From the NCBI GenBank assembly GCA_022793655.1, contig JAAWDG010000007.1, forward strand, positions 1 to 64,000: a stretch of DNA of 64,000 nt, read 5' to 3'. A program made the translations under genes and the position numbers. This DNA comes from Clostridiales bacterium. GTDB taxonomy: Bacteria > Bacillota > Clostridia > Oscillospirales > CAG-272. The notes below the pieces were generated by a model. The model worked only from the letters and a program-made list of their open reading frames with translations. It was not told the DNA's origin and did not search any database. Positions within the stretch are counted from its first letter, which is position 1. Each line of letters opens with the position of its first letter. Shown in pieces: positions 26,046 through 34,953 of this stretch.

Positions 26046-27211
26046 TGATGAATTACAATGAGATACTTTCAAAAAAGGTAGTGGACATGAAGCCTTCCGG
26101 CATTCGAAAATTTTTTGATTTTCTTTCGGATCGCAAGGATGTCATATCGCTTACCGTTGGACAGCCGGATTTTGTAACGCCATGGCATATTCGTGATGCG
26201 GCCATTGACAGTTTGCAAAAAGGAAAAACTTATTATACCTCGAATAGAGGTACAATGGATCTGAGAAAAGAGATTTGTCGGTATATGCAGCGTCGTCATA
26301 CGCTGACATATTCACCTGAGGACGAAACGCTGGTGACCGTAGGAGGGAGCGAGGCCATTGATCTTGCTATCCGAGCATGTGTGTGTGCGGGTGATGAGGT
26401 GATTATTCCGGTGCCGTCTTTTGTTTGTTATGGCCCGATTGTGACTTTGGCAGGCGGTACGCCTATTTATATTGATTGTAAAGAGGAAAATCGGTTTCGG
26501 TTGACAGCAGAGCAATTAAAAGATGCCATTACCGAAAAAACAAAAATGATTGTTCTGCCTTTTCCAAACAATCCAACCGGTGCTATATTGGAACGCGAGG
26601 ACTTGGAGTCAATTGCCGCGCTGATTCGAGATACAAATATCCTGATTTTATCAGATGAAATCTATGCAGAACTTACTTATGGGGTCAAGCATGTTTCCAT
26701 TGCTTCGCTGCCAGGCATGAGAGAGCGAACAATTATCGCCAGCGGTTTTTCAAAATCGTATGCAATGACGGGTTGGCGAATTGGTTATACATTGGCACCG
26801 CCTGAAATTACGGAACAAATGTTTAAAATACATCAATATGCGATTATGTGCGCACCAACGGTTAGTCAGTATGCAGCTGCTGAGGCGGTGAAAAATGGTG
26901 ATGAGGATATTGCTTATATGACAGGCCAGTATGACCAGCGCCGAAAGTTGATTGTTAGTGAACTGCGCGCCATGGGGATTGCTTGTTTTGAACCGCAGGG
27001 AGCTTTTTATGTGTTCCCCAATATTGGCTCTTTTGGGCTTAGCAGCGATGAATTTTGTGAAAGGCTAATGACAGAAGCAGGCGTGGCGATTGTGCCGGGT
27101 ACGGCTTTTGGCGACAGCGGAGAAGGATTTGCTCGTATTTCATATGCGTATTCGATTAATCATATTATGAAAGCGCTCGAAAAAATTGATAAATTTATAC
27201 ATACGTTGTAA
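26045..27211 (+). CDS. PLP-dependent class I/II aminotransferase
   Basis: 388 residues. Fold-type I motifs: NNPTG (175-179), SDEIY with the Asp that contacts the pyridine nitrogen (Asp204), and SGFSKSYAMTGWRIG with the Schiff-base Lys237. A conserved Arg near the C-terminus (GFARISYA) binds the substrate carboxylate. Closest in appearance to aspartate/PatA-type aminotransferases; the amino donor cannot be told from sequence. Coupled to the upstream Lrp/AsnC regulator and followed by a terminator. Confidence 0.93.
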   Translation: MMNYNEILSKKVVDMKPSGIRKFFDFLSDRKDVISLTVGQPDFVTPWHIRDAAIDSLQKGKTYYTSNRGTMDLRKEICRYMQRRHTLTYSPEDETLVTVGGSEAIDLAIRACVCAGDEVIIPVPSFVCYGPIVTLAGGTPIYIDCKEENRFRLTAEQLKDAITEKTKMIVLPFPNNPTGAILEREDLESIAALIRDTNILILSDEIYAELTYGVKHVSIASLPGMRERTIIASGFSKSYAMTGWRIGYTLAPPEITEQMFKIHQYAIMCAPTVSQYAAAEAVKNGDEDIAYMTGQYDQRRKLIVSELRAMGIACFEPQGAFYVFPNIGSFGLSSDEFCERLMTEAGVAIVPGTAFGDSGEGFARISYAYSINHIMKALEKIDKFIHTL

Positions 27212-27222
27212 ATAATAATAGT

Positions 27223-27253
27223 AAAAAGGACAGGATTTTCCTGTCCTTTTTTA
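27223..27253 (+). terminator. Terminator of the Lrp-aminotransferase operon
   Basis: 12-bp stem AAAAAGGACAGG / CCTGTCCTTTTT with loop ATTTT, continuing in T. Confidence 0.93.
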
Positions 27254-27288
27254 TTGCTGTGATTATGGTAGCAGAAGCTGTAAAAAGA

Positions 27289-27297
27289 CATATGATA
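27289..27297 (+). promoter_or_regulatory. Possible sporulation-sigma -10 box
   Basis: CATATGATA matches the mother-cell -10 pattern CATANNNTA and lies 38 nt upstream of the glycosyltransferase ATG. The -35 part is not convincing, so this is only a candidate for SigE/SigK control. Confidence 0.3.
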
Positions 27298-27335
27298 GAC
27301 ATAGAGGGACTGTGATGATGTAGGAGGTTTAAAGC

Positions 27336-28448
27336 ATGCCAACCGTGAGCTTGTGTATGATTGTGCGGAATGAAGAAGATGTTTTAGGGCGTTGCCTGGC
27401 CTGCATGAAAGAGATTGCAGACGAGATAATTATTGTTGACACTGGTTCAACAGATAAGACAAAAGAAGTGGCAGCGGCCTATACCGAAAAGATTTATGAT
27501 TTCTTGTGGATCAATGATTTTGCGGCGGCCAGAAATTTTTCATTTTCGAAAGCCAGCATGGACTATATTATGTGGCTTGATGCAGATGACTTTATCGATA
27601 TCAAAAACCAACACAAATTGTTGGCGCTGAAAAACAGCTTAGATCTAAAAACAGATGTCGTGATGATGCCCTATCATGTGGCGTTTGATGAAAACGACAA
27701 CCCGACTTTCTCCTATTATAGGGAAAGACTGATGAAGCGTTCGCAGCATTTTGAATGGAATGGGGCTGTTCATGAAGCTATCACGCCGCGCGGCGTGATT
27801 GAGTATAGTGAAATTATTGTACAGCATAGGAAATGTAAAGTAAATGATCCGGATCGAAATTTGAATATTTTCAAAAAGCTAATGGAAGATGGCAAATCTT
27901 TGGATACAAGGCAAAAGTATTATTACGCCAGAGAGTTGTATTACCATGAGCAATATAGTGAGGCCATCGATGCTTTCAAGCTATTTTTCTCTGAAAAGGA
28001 TCGCTGGACTGAAAATAGTATAGGCGCGTGCCTTGATTTATCCAGATGTTATAGCCAGCTTGGTGAAGAAGACAAAGCGTTGCTCGCTTTGTTTAACAGT
28101 TTTTTATATGACCGTCCCAGAGCTGAAATATGCTGTGAAATAGGATTGATCAAAATGAAAAATCAGCAATATGGGCAGGCAATATTTTGGTATGAATGTG
28201 CTCTTAGCAGTGAAAATTCGGCCGAATATGGCGGTTTTTCGTCGATTGATTGTTTTGGCTATATACCTTATATGCAGCTTTGTGTTTGCTATGATCAGCT
28301 TGGCGAATATCAGAAAGCCTATGAGTGCAATGAAAAGGCAGGAGAAAGAAAACCCGATAATGAAAATTATCTGGCCAATAAACGCTATTTCCAACAAAAA
28401 TTCGCAGAAATAGCTAAGAAGGAGGAAGTTTCAAATGAGAAATTTTAA
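27336..28448 (+). CDS. Family 2 glycosyltransferase with TPR-like C-terminus
   Basis: 370 residues, with AGGAGG upstream. The GT-A domain (1-about 190) begins [18 protein letters not shown], has [10 protein letters not shown] for nucleotide-sugar binding and the metal-binding LDADDF (81-86). From about 195 there are TPR-like helices ([55 protein letters not shown]). Proteins of this architecture glycosylate peptides or surface proteins. It overlaps the collagen-like gene by 14 nt, so that protein is the natural substrate, as for the BclA-glycosylating enzymes of spore formers. Confidence 0.9.
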   Translation: MPTVSLCMIVRNEEDVLGRCLACMKEIADEIIIVDTGSTDKTKEVAAAYTEKIYDFLWINDFAAARNFSFSKASMDYIMWLDADDFIDIKNQHKLLALKNSLDLKTDVVMMPYHVAFDENDNPTFSYYRERLMKRSQHFEWNGAVHEAITPRGVIEYSEIIVQHRKCKVNDPDRNLNIFKKLMEDGKSLDTRQKYYYARELYYHEQYSEAIDAFKLFFSEKDRWTENSIGACLDLSRCYSQLGEEDKALLALFNSFLYDRPRAEICCEIGLIKMKNQQYGQAIFWYECALSSENSAEYGGFSSIDCFGYIPYMQLCVCYDQLGEYQKAYECNEKAGERKPDNENYLANKRYFQQKFAEIAKKEEVSNEKF

Positions 28449-29637
28449 TGGTTCAGACAGATTTGCGAACCAGTGCCCATGCTGTCCGCCTACGCCTGAA
28501 TGTGTGTGCACCATTATGGGCCCAACGGGTCCGACTGGCCCTGCGGGCATAACCGGTGCAACCGGCGCGACTGGTCCAATGGGGCCAATGGGACTTATGG
28601 GACCAGCAGGTCCAACGGGCGCCGCAGGTTCTGATGGTGCCACAGGAGCAACTGGTCCTACTGGTCCGGTCGGCGCAACTGGTGCGACCGGATTAGCCGG
28701 AGCTACAGGGCCAATGGGAGCAACCGGACCAACCGGTGCCAACGGTATCACCGGTCCCACCGGCCCATCGGGGGCAACCGGTCCGACTGGCCCGACGGGC
28801 GGTACAGGTATAACTGGTGCGACCGGAACAACAGGTGCCACAGGTCCAATAGGCCCAACGGGCCCTACTGGAGCAACCGGACCAACGGGTGCAACTGGCC
28901 CCACGGGGCCAACAGGGCCTGAATGCACAATAACAATTGGTACCGTGGATACAGCGGAGCCAGGTGTCCCCGCTTCTGCAACGATTACAGGCACCGCACC
29001 AAATTTCATTCTGAATTTAGTGCTGCCGCAAGGCCCGACCGGCCCGGTTGGCGCGACAGGTGCCGCCGGTGCCACCGGTGTTACTGGTCCAACCGGTGCA
29101 AATGGTATCACGGGTCCAACCGGAGCCACTGGTGTTACGGGTGCGAATGGTGTAACTGGCCCGACCGGCCCAACGGGCGCAACTGGCCCAATAGGTTTAG
29201 CAGGTCCGACCGGTGCAACCGGTGCAACCGGCGCGACGGGTACTGCTGGTGCTCCCGGTGTAACAGGCCCAACCGGTGCAAATGGCATCACGGGTCCAAC
29301 CGGAGCCACTGGTGTTACAGGTGCGAATGGTGTAACCGGCCCGACAGGGCCAACGGGCGCAACTGGCCCTACAGGTTCGGCAGGTCCGATTGGTCCGACT
29401 GGTGCAACCGGCGCGACAGGCACTGCAGGCGCTCCCGGTGCAACAGGTCCAACAGGGGCAAATGGCATCACGGGTCCAACAGGGGCAACAGGTGTTACGG
29501 GTGCTACAGGAGCAACGGGTGCAACTGGCCCCAGAGGCGCAACTGGTCCTACTGGTCCGACAGGTCCCAGAGGTGATGATAATGTGGTGAATTCGACCCA
29601 ATTGAGCGATCATGAGGTCGATCTTGAAACTGATTAA
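28435..29637 (+). CDS. Collagen-like (Gly-X-Thr) surface protein, BclA-like exosporium candidate
   Basis: 400 residues. A 28-residue N-terminus with clustered Cys ([12 protein letters not shown]) precedes two Gly-X-Y tracts, mostly GPT/GAT: about 29-161 and 203-377. They are split by a 40-residue non-collagen segment ([12 protein letters not shown]...FILNLVLPQ) of a kind seen in other bacterial collagen-like proteins. Thr in the Y position is a common O-glycosylation site. The C-terminus is a short acidic tail; the TNF-like trimerisation domain of BclA is missing. No signal peptide, as in mother-cell-assembled exosporium proteins. AAGGAGGAAG precedes the ATG. The opposite-strand proline-rich ORF is a shadow of the repeats. 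Confidence 0.9.
   Translation: MRNFNGSDRFANQCPCCPPTPECVCTIMGPTGPTGPAGITGATGATGPMGPMGLMGPAGPTGAAGSDGATGATGPTGPVGATGATGLAGATGPMGATGPTGANGITGPTGPSGATGPTGPTGGTGITGATGTTGATGPIGPTGPTGATGPTGATGPTGPTGPECTITIGTVDTAEPGVPASATITGTAPNFILNLVLPQGPTGPVGATGAAGATGVTGPTGANGITGPTGATGVTGANGVTGPTGPTGATGPIGLAGPTGATGATGATGTAGAPGVTGPTGANGITGPTGATGVTGANGVTGPTGPTGATGPTGSAGPIGPTGATGATGTAGAPGATGPTGANGITGPTGATGVTGATGATGATGPRGATGPTGPTGPRGDDNVVNSTQLSDHEVDLETD
29077..29520 (+). repeat. 180-bp tandem repeats inside the collagen-like gene
   Basis: Units start at 29077, 29257 and 29437 (exact 180-bp period, 60 residues, 20 triplets). Each begins with codons for [17 protein letters not shown] or a near copy. The third unit is partial. 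Copies are nearly identical in DNA, pointing to recent duplication and to likely length variation between strains. Confidence 0.9.
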
Positions 29638-29644
29638 GATAGAA

Positions 29645-29736
29645 TAAGAACAAGCCATATGGCTTGTTCTTAGAAAACTGTTTTATGTTATGGTGAGCGA
29701 ATCACTTAACTAAGCGAAATTCTGGCAAAGCCAGAA
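29645..29736 (+). repeat. Structured intergenic element, divergent copy C
   Basis: First hairpin: 12-bp stem TAAGAACAAGCC / GGCTTGTTCTTA, loop ATAT (29645-29672), which may also terminate the collagen gene. Second hairpin: TTCTGGC-AAA-GCCAGAA (29720-29736), enclosed by TTTTA / TAAAA. The order and the 7-bp stem with a 3-nt loop match copies near 33.96 kb and 59.84 kb. Confidence 0.5.
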
Positions 29737-29787
29737 CCACTAAAATATAAGTGTGATAAGGCTTTATTATATAAAGCACTTGAATAA

Positions 29788-29821
29788 AAAAGTCAATTCT
29801 CTAAAAAGAGAATTGACTTTT
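29788..29821. terminator. Bidirectional terminator between convergent genes
   Basis: 14-bp stem AAAAGTCAATTCTC / GAGAATTGACTTTT with a 6-nt loop, flanked by A-run and T-run. It separates the collagen gene (+) from the regulator gene (-). Confidence 0.93.
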
Positions 29822-29835
29822 CATTTTTTATATTG

Positions 29836-30957
29836 TTATATGATTTTTTTGAGTTTATCGATACAATGTAAAAAACGCGGCTCGTTTATAAATATCTCGT
29901 AACAGGATTTGTGAGTAAGATCATAGTGTAATTCGTTGCACCGGTTTTCGATAAAATCTAAATCAGACCAGGTAAAGGAAAGATTTTGCACGTAAAAAGA
30001 GCTATGACGCGTTTCATCAGATAAAAGGTCATATGTTGCCGCTGTTTCACAAGCGCATTCAATAAAATTTAATGCTTTTTCTGATTCATTTTTTTCTAAA
30101 TAAAGTTCGGCTAATGATTGATATAATTGACTGACATGAAGATTGGCGGCGCCGAAATCTTTCTTTTCATAGATGATTTCATATATTTTGAGTATATTCG
30201 ACAACTTATCAATTTTTTCATCAATCGAAATACTAAAACTATGGGCGCGGCACACTCTTTCCATTTTCTGTATGAGCATATTGGTGAGAACAACAATATT
30301 TTCTTTTACATATGTAATCGATTGTTGTTCGTTTTCAGACCAAAAGGTTTCTCTAATTTCAGGTAAGGTATCTTGGTAAGAGGCGGGCAGTTTATTCAAA
30401 ATTTGTTTTGCTTGCATGGGACCACGCAGTTCTTTAACAGCACAAGCCCAGAGATGGATGGCTTGATCACGCAAATGAGGTATACTGCAGTAATCAATAA
30501 CACGCTGGCAAATTTCTTCAATGATTTCATAATGTTTGGCTAATTGTTTTCGATACAGCGTTTTTGAAGTACGTGCGTTTTGGTTGCTAAGTTTTTGCCA
30601 TAGACTCCATGCATAGGCAACGGCTATTCGATAATCAAAAGGATATTTTTGATACGCTTTTTCGAGCAGCGTATATTTGTTTATATCATCTTCCTTTGAA
30701 CGGAGTGCTTCTAATTCATCGAGTATATATTGAATTTCATGTTCTTGTTCGATTAAAAGACAGTCAAGCAGATTATCGGTGGTGGTATCAAAAAATTGTG
30801 CAATAATGGGAATATATTCTAATTTAGGATAATTAATACCAAGTTCCCAACTGGAGATTGCCTGCGGCATGACGCCTAGGTAACTGGCCAGCGTTTTTTG
30901 GGTTACGCGGTGTTCTTTACGCAATATTTTTATTTTTTCACCGATATTAATTTTCAT
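29836..30957 (-). CDS. XRE-family regulator with long helical (TPR-like) C-terminus
   Basis: 373 residues. The N-terminal 65 residues are a helix-turn-helix of the Cro/cI type (LRKEHRVTQKTLASYLGVMPQAISSWELG). The remaining 300 are helical and repeat-like, with TPR-type patterns such as SLAELYLEKNESEKALNFIECAC. This layout resembles peptide-sensing RRNPP regulators (PlcR/Rgg), but no signal peptide gene is evident next to it. The target genes are unknown. Transcribed toward the collagen gene, separated by a terminator. Confidence 0.82.
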   Translation of the reverse strand: MKINIGEKIKILRKEHRVTQKTLASYLGVMPQAISSWELGINYPKLEYIPIIAQFFDTTTDNLLDCLLIEQEHEIQYILDELEALRSKEDDINKYTLLEKAYQKYPFDYRIAVAYAWSLWQKLSNQNARTSKTLYRKQLAKHYEIIEEICQRVIDYCSIPHLRDQAIHLWACAVKELRGPMQAKQILNKLPASYQDTLPEIRETFWSENEQQSITYVKENIVVLTNMLIQKMERVCRAHSFSISIDEKIDKLSNILKIYEIIYEKKDFGAANLHVSQLYQSLAELYLEKNESEKALNFIECACETAATYDLLSDETRHSSFYVQNLSFTWSDLDFIENRCNELHYDLTHKSCYEIFINEPRFLHCIDKLKKII

Positions 30958-31151
30958 GAACCGCCGTTGATCCTTTCTATAAGCAGAAACCTCTCTTTAA
31001 GTATAAAACAAAAGCGACAAAAGTCAATGTATGGTTTGTTGATATAAAAACAATGAAATATTGTTTTTATATTAGAACTCGTATAGAAAGCAAAAGGAAG
31101 GATCGCCTGAGTCTGACGGTCCTTCTAACATGAAAAAAGTATTTTGAATTT

Positions 31152-32195
31152 TTAACGATTTTCCTGCAGGATTTTTTTAATGAGGCGATTGGTATCTTGC
31201 GTGAGTTTTGTAAAATTCATTGCTTGTATATAGTTTTCTTCTATGCTGAAATGGGCTTCGGCAATCTGCGCAAAAAAGTCAGTTGCCATAGAGGAGAGTT
31301 CATCTTTGCATCTGCGTGCAAAGCGCAGTTTGTTTTTGGCTTTTGCAAGAAGCGTTTTATCAACGAATCTTTCGGTGTTAATAACTTTATCACTGGCCTC
31401 TTTTGCGTGTCCTATGGTAAAGGATACATCTTGTTCGGGCAAATATATACCATCAATCGTAGCAGTGTCTAAAAAACGATAGCTGATTCGCATTTCAAGA
31501 TGTTTTTTATGCAGTGATTGATAAATTGCATTGATAAGAAGATATTCGGTTAAATAGAGTGGTTTTATCTTATAGTTAGTGCCTGCTTGAAAAGAAGAAA
31601 GCGTTTTAAAGCCTCTCATACCGACTGAATCAATCAAACGAATTTTCTCTTTGCCAAAAGCATATGGTACAAATTGTTTGGTAAGGCGGGCGGCATAAGA
31701 CTCTGCTTTTTCATGATTAAAGGCGGGATAAGAACAACCTTTAGTAATGTTTTCTACCCGATCCATCGCGTTTAAACAATTATAAGCTTTTGCATATAGC
31801 GTTGATTTTTCAGCGCATTTTTCTTTTATTTTGTCTGCGTTCTGCGATAGCTTTTGCTTGTTCCAATAATTGCCGAGATTGACAAGTTCAGAATTAATAC
31901 CAGGCAAATCAACATCACAAAGATGGGGGGCAGTGCCGTCGATCATACACACGCCAAGATCAGTAATAATGATGCCGTCCACTGAATTTGGATCAGAAGA
32001 ACACAAAATATATTCCGTTTGATAACCTAATTCTTCAGCGGCGCTGCCTAATTTTTTCATAAGCGAAGATTTACCGGTGCCTGAACCGCCTTTCAGTATG
32101 TAACGATATGAGCACTCACCAAATACTTGATCAAAAAAACTGATAAACCCATCCTTTGAATTCGCAGAAGCGAAGTAAACATCATTAACAGACAT
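31152..32195 (-). CDS. P-loop ATPase of unknown function
   Basis: 347 residues. A Walker A motif GGSGTGKSS lies at about residues 36-44, followed by GIIITDLGVCMIDGTAPH, which carries a Walker B-like acidic turn. The rest is helical and charged. The pattern (FASANSKDGFISFFDQVF at the N-terminus) recalls a family of clostridial/bacilli ATPases seen only as hypothetical proteins. It stands alone on the minus strand between the regulator and a methyltransferase gene. Substrate or partner cannot be inferred. Confidence 0.75.
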   Translation of the reverse strand: MSVNDVYFASANSKDGFISFFDQVFGECSYRYILKGGSGTGKSSLMKKLGSAAEELGYQTEYILCSSDPNSVDGIIITDLGVCMIDGTAPHLCDVDLPGINSELVNLGNYWNKQKLSQNADKIKEKCAEKSTLYAKAYNCLNAMDRVENITKGCSYPAFNHEKAESYAARLTKQFVPYAFGKEKIRLIDSVGMRGFKTLSSFQAGTNYKIKPLYLTEYLLINAIYQSLHKKHLEMRISYRFLDTATIDGIYLPEQDVSFTIGHAKEASDKVINTERFVDKTLLAKAKNKLRFARRCKDELSSMATDFFAQIAEAHFSIEENYIQAMNFTKLTQDTNRLIKKILQENR

Positions 32196-32251
32196 ACAAT
32201 ATACTCCTTTGCAGTTTTATCAGTATATTATATGTTTTTTTGTCGCTGTGG

Positions 32252-33019
32252 TTAATAAATATTTTGCCGCACGGCCTCAAAGGCTAAAATAGCAGCCGCT
32301 GAGGCGGCCGATAAAGAAAAACCGCATTCTCTGCCATAGTCAATTTTGACAATGCGATCGCACTTTCCACAAAGAGCTTTTGAAATACCTCGCTTTTCGC
32401 CGCCAATAATAAGAAAAAGGGGAAATGTGAGAGGGGCTTCGTACATATTGACTGACTTTTCAAGACCCGTGCCAATAACTTGATACCCCGCTTGATGAAA
32501 AAGAGAAGCGGCCTCGATTCCATCTGCTTCATATAAATCAAAAAGTTCTGAGGCACCGGCTGAGGCACGGCAGACAACACCGGCTGCGCTCATCCAGTTG
32601 CGCGGTGAAAGAATCACCGCGTCGACGCCGGCGGCATATAGCGAGCGTAGTGCATAACCAAAATTATAAGGATCTTCTATGCCATCTAAATAAACATAGA
32701 AGCCTTTTGGTTTAATGTGTGAAAGGGCAAGAGGGGGCAACTTTCTTTGCGTACAAGAGGCGACAATGCCGCCGTGGGTTGTACCTAAGGCCATGTTTTT
32801 CAGTTCTTCAGCGGATATAAATTCAATGGGAAATGAATGTTCTTCTGCCTTGTGTTGTAGAAATGATAATTCTTTGCTTTTGTTTTTATTGGTTTGATTT
32901 GCTTTATCAATCCACATTTTTTTGATTTTTCGCTTAGCATTTTCGGCAAGAAGCGGGCGTATGGAGATCATGCCTTCAAATAATACAGAAGAGTTCAGTT
33001 TTTCTATTTCTTTTTTCAT
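32252..33019 (-). CDS. TrmH/SpoU-family RNA methyltransferase
   Basis: 255 residues from the ATG at 33019, preceded by AAGGAGG; the upstream in-frame start lies within that site's region. The C-terminal SPOUT domain has motif 1 DGIEDPYNFGYALRS, motif 2 FLIIGGEKRGIS and motif 3 FSLSAASAAAIL; the usual Asn of NVS in motif 3 is Ser here. The N-terminal 95 residues resemble the SpoU substrate-binding domain. It would 2'-O-methylate tRNA or rRNA; the target is unknown. It follows the Ppx/GppA gene, separated by 17 nt. Confidence 0.87.
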   Translation of the reverse strand: MKKEIEKLNSSVLFEGMISIRPLLAENAKRKIKKMWIDKANQTNKNKSKELSFLQHKAEEHSFPIEFISAEELKNMALGTTHGGIVASCTQRKLPPLALSHIKPKGFYVYLDGIEDPYNFGYALRSLYAAGVDAVILSPRNWMSAAGVVCRASAGASELFDLYEADGIEAASLFHQAGYQVIGTGLEKSVNMYEAPLTFPLFLIIGGEKRGISKALCGKCDRIVKIDYGRECGFSLSAASAAAILAFEAVRQNIY

Positions 33020-33036
33020 ATGTACGAGCCTCCTTC

Positions 33037-33924
33037 TCATATGATGGAAAGCAGATACCCTTTGCGAATATTGCTAAGAGGAAATGTGGCTTTTGAAGCC
33101 TTTATATGATCGGCTATCGCACAAAGGGCGATGAGCCCGGGCATGAAAGTATATTTTCGCTCGGGAATAATGGCCTCTAATTGGTTCTCTGTGTCATTGG
33201 ATAATAGTAGCTGTTCTTTTAGTGCTAGTAAATTAGCGGTATCAATTGCATAAAGTTTTTGACTGTTTTGACAATGTATCTGACCGTGTAAGGTGCAAAT
33301 CGCTCGTCCTGTACCGCCAACAATATACAGTGTATCTTGTTTTGGTATTAAGGAATCGTTGAATTGGTCGAGAACATAAGCGGCAATACGTTCCGCTTCA
33401 GCGGGGATGGGCAGAGTGTCTTGCACAAATTGATGATAAAGAGAAAGACAGCCAAATGGCATGCTGCGGGCAGACAATATTTTTTCGCCGTCAAAAAGAA
33501 CTTTTTCCGTACTGCCGCCGCCCATATCTAACATGATTCCGCTTTTGCCAGGGCCAATCTCATGCTGAACAGCTTTCATACTGAGAAGAGCCTCTTCTTC
33601 TTCGCTTACTAATTTTATTTTCAAATGTGTTTGAGCAAATACTTCTTGTATCACATGCTGCGCATTGGCGGCTCGGCGCAAAGAAGCAGTTGCTAAGCAA
33701 AATACTTGGGCATGTTTTATGCAGTAGATTTGTCTTATAAATTGATGCAAGATTGCACAAAGTTTGTTGATTCCATCCTGGGTCATATAATTGTTTTCAA
33801 TATAATTAATCAGTCCAGCGGTAATCGATTCTCTTTGGTCAAGTGTAATATTGTTTGGCCCAGAAACGGAAAATACATCCATTTTTACCGTGTTGGAACC
33901 AATATCAATGATGATATATTTCAT
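33037..33924 (-). CDS. Ppx/GppA-family phosphatase
   Basis: 295 residues, the short two-lobed form. ASKHA-fold motifs: IIIDIGSNTVKMDV at the N-terminus (phosphate loop 1), LDMGGGSTEKV (second phosphate loop) and IVGGTGRAI (adenosine-type loop). Catalytic Glu is expected in SEEEEALLS. Members hydrolyse polyphosphate or pppGpp; the short form cannot be assigned to one. It is in a two-gene minus-strand unit with the methyltransferase. Confidence 0.88.
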   Translation of the reverse strand: MKYIIIDIGSNTVKMDVFSVSGPNNITLDQRESITAGLINYIENNYMTQDGINKLCAILHQFIRQIYCIKHAQVFCLATASLRRAANAQHVIQEVFAQTHLKIKLVSEEEEALLSMKAVQHEIGPGKSGIMLDMGGGSTEKVLFDGEKILSARSMPFGCLSLYHQFVQDTLPIPAEAERIAAYVLDQFNDSLIPKQDTLYIVGGTGRAICTLHGQIHCQNSQKLYAIDTANLLALKEQLLLSNDTENQLEAIIPERKYTFMPGLIALCAIADHIKASKATFPLSNIRKGYLLSII

Positions 33925-33954
33925 GTAAATCTCCTTTGTGAAATTGGGATCATC

Positions 33955-34102
33955 TAATCAACGCAGGCTGACGCCAGCGTTGATTAAAAAGTTTGTCTTA
34001 AGGCCTGGCGGGGCCATATTTCGGCAGTGCCGAAACCGCCAAACTTTAGAGCGGCAGAAACGATATAGTTTAATAAAGCAGGCTGACGCCAGCGTTTGTT
34101 GG
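33955..34102 (+). repeat. Structured intergenic element, copy A (plus partial second unit)
   Basis: Hairpin 1: TAATCAACGC (33955-33964) pairs with GCGTTGATTA (33977-33986). Hairpin 2: outer stem AAAGTTTG (33988-33995) / CAAACTTT (34040-34047), then GGCGG (34007-34011) / CCGCC (34036-34040), then TTTCGGC-AGT-GCCGAAA (34019-34035). A 19-bp word (33963-33981) returns at 34078-34096, 115 bp later, as the start of a second unit. Copy B at 59.84 kb has the same architecture with different but still pairing bases. Confidence 0.72.
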
Positions 34103-34204
34103 TTTATATGTAGATATACCTGCATGGACAGTTGTGCGACCCTGGGAACGAATCTTTGCTATGTTCCTATTATAACATAAAATTTTTGGAAATAGGAGAA
34201 AAAT

Positions 34205-34894
34205 ATGTTTAGCCTGATTCTCAATTATTTGTTTTTATTTCTGAAGGTTTCAGCTGGCGGCTCATTTCCGCCGCCGTTAGGCGCAGAAGAAGAAGCGGAA
34301 TGTTTTATGCGCATGAAGGCGGGTGATGTTAAGGCCAGAGAAAAATTAATTGAACATAATTTGCGTTTAGTGGCCCATATTGTAAAAAAATATTATACCT
34401 CAGCGGAAGATCAGGATGATTTGATTTCCATTGGTACGATTGGTTTAATCAAAGCGGTGGACACATTTAACGATGCAAACGGCGCGAGATTTGCAACCTA
34501 TGCTAGCAAATGTTTGCAAAATGAAATTTTAATGTATTTCAGGTCTCGCAAAAAATCATCTTGTGAAGTATCAATTAACGAAACAATTGATATTGACAAA
34601 GATGGAAATCCATTAACTTATATGGATATTATTAGCTGCGAGGACACGATTGCCGACGATATTGATAAAAAGATAAAAAGCGCAAAGGCGCTCCGGGTAA
34701 TTAACAATCGTTTGACTGATCGAGAGCGTACGATTATTGTACTTCGTTATGGATTAGGTGATATTAAGCCGGTTACACAACGAGAAATTGCGGCGAAGCT
34801 TGGCATCTCGCGCAGCTATGTATCCCGCATCGAAAAAGCAGCGCTTGATAAAATTTATGAGGCCTTAGAGGGGACAATCGGTTACGAATTGTAA
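34205..34894 (+). CDS. sigK: RNA polymerase sigma-K factor (late mother-cell sigma)
   Basis: 229 residues. The hydrophobic start MFSLILNYLFLFLKVSAGGSF is the pro-sequence that holds SigK inactive at the membrane until SpoIVFB cuts it; the cut is expected near residue 15. Region 2 (LIEHNLRLVAHIVKKYY, DLISIGTIGLIKAVDTF) and region 4 (REIAAKLGISRSYVSRIEKAAL) are close to SigK of Bacillus and Clostridium. The gene is uninterrupted, with no skin element. SigK turns on late coat genes; the SipL-like gene follows 59 nt later. Confidence 0.95.
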   Translation: MFSLILNYLFLFLKVSAGGSFPPPLGAEEEAECFMRMKAGDVKAREKLIEHNLRLVAHIVKKYYTSAEDQDDLISIGTIGLIKAVDTFNDANGARFATYASKCLQNEILMYFRSRKKSSCEVSINETIDIDKDGNPLTYMDIISCEDTIADDIDKKIKSAKALRVINNRLTDRERTIIVLRYGLGDIKPVTQREIAAKLGISRSYVSRIEKAALDKIYEALEGTIGYEL

Positions 34895-34953
34895 TAAAGT
34901 TGTCTTGTTCATCATATAAATATAACACGTAAATACGAATTGGAGAGTTGTAC

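Noticed and set aside
28431-29471. 346-codon minus-strand ORF encoding Pro-Val-Ala repeats
   Set aside because: It is the reverse complement of the Gly-X-Thr collagen tract; the repeat avoids stops on both strands. No ribosome-binding site, and the + strand gene is well supported.
28540-29570. CRISPR-like repeat pattern
   Set aside because: The short repeats are codon-level Gly-X-Y triplets with a 180-bp higher period, without unique spacers or a leader; no cas genes are nearby.
33955-34102. Reading the hairpins as a riboswitch for sigK
   Set aside because: The same architecture occurs downstream of unrelated genes (59.84 kb, 29.65 kb), so it is a dispersed element and not a gene-specific leader.
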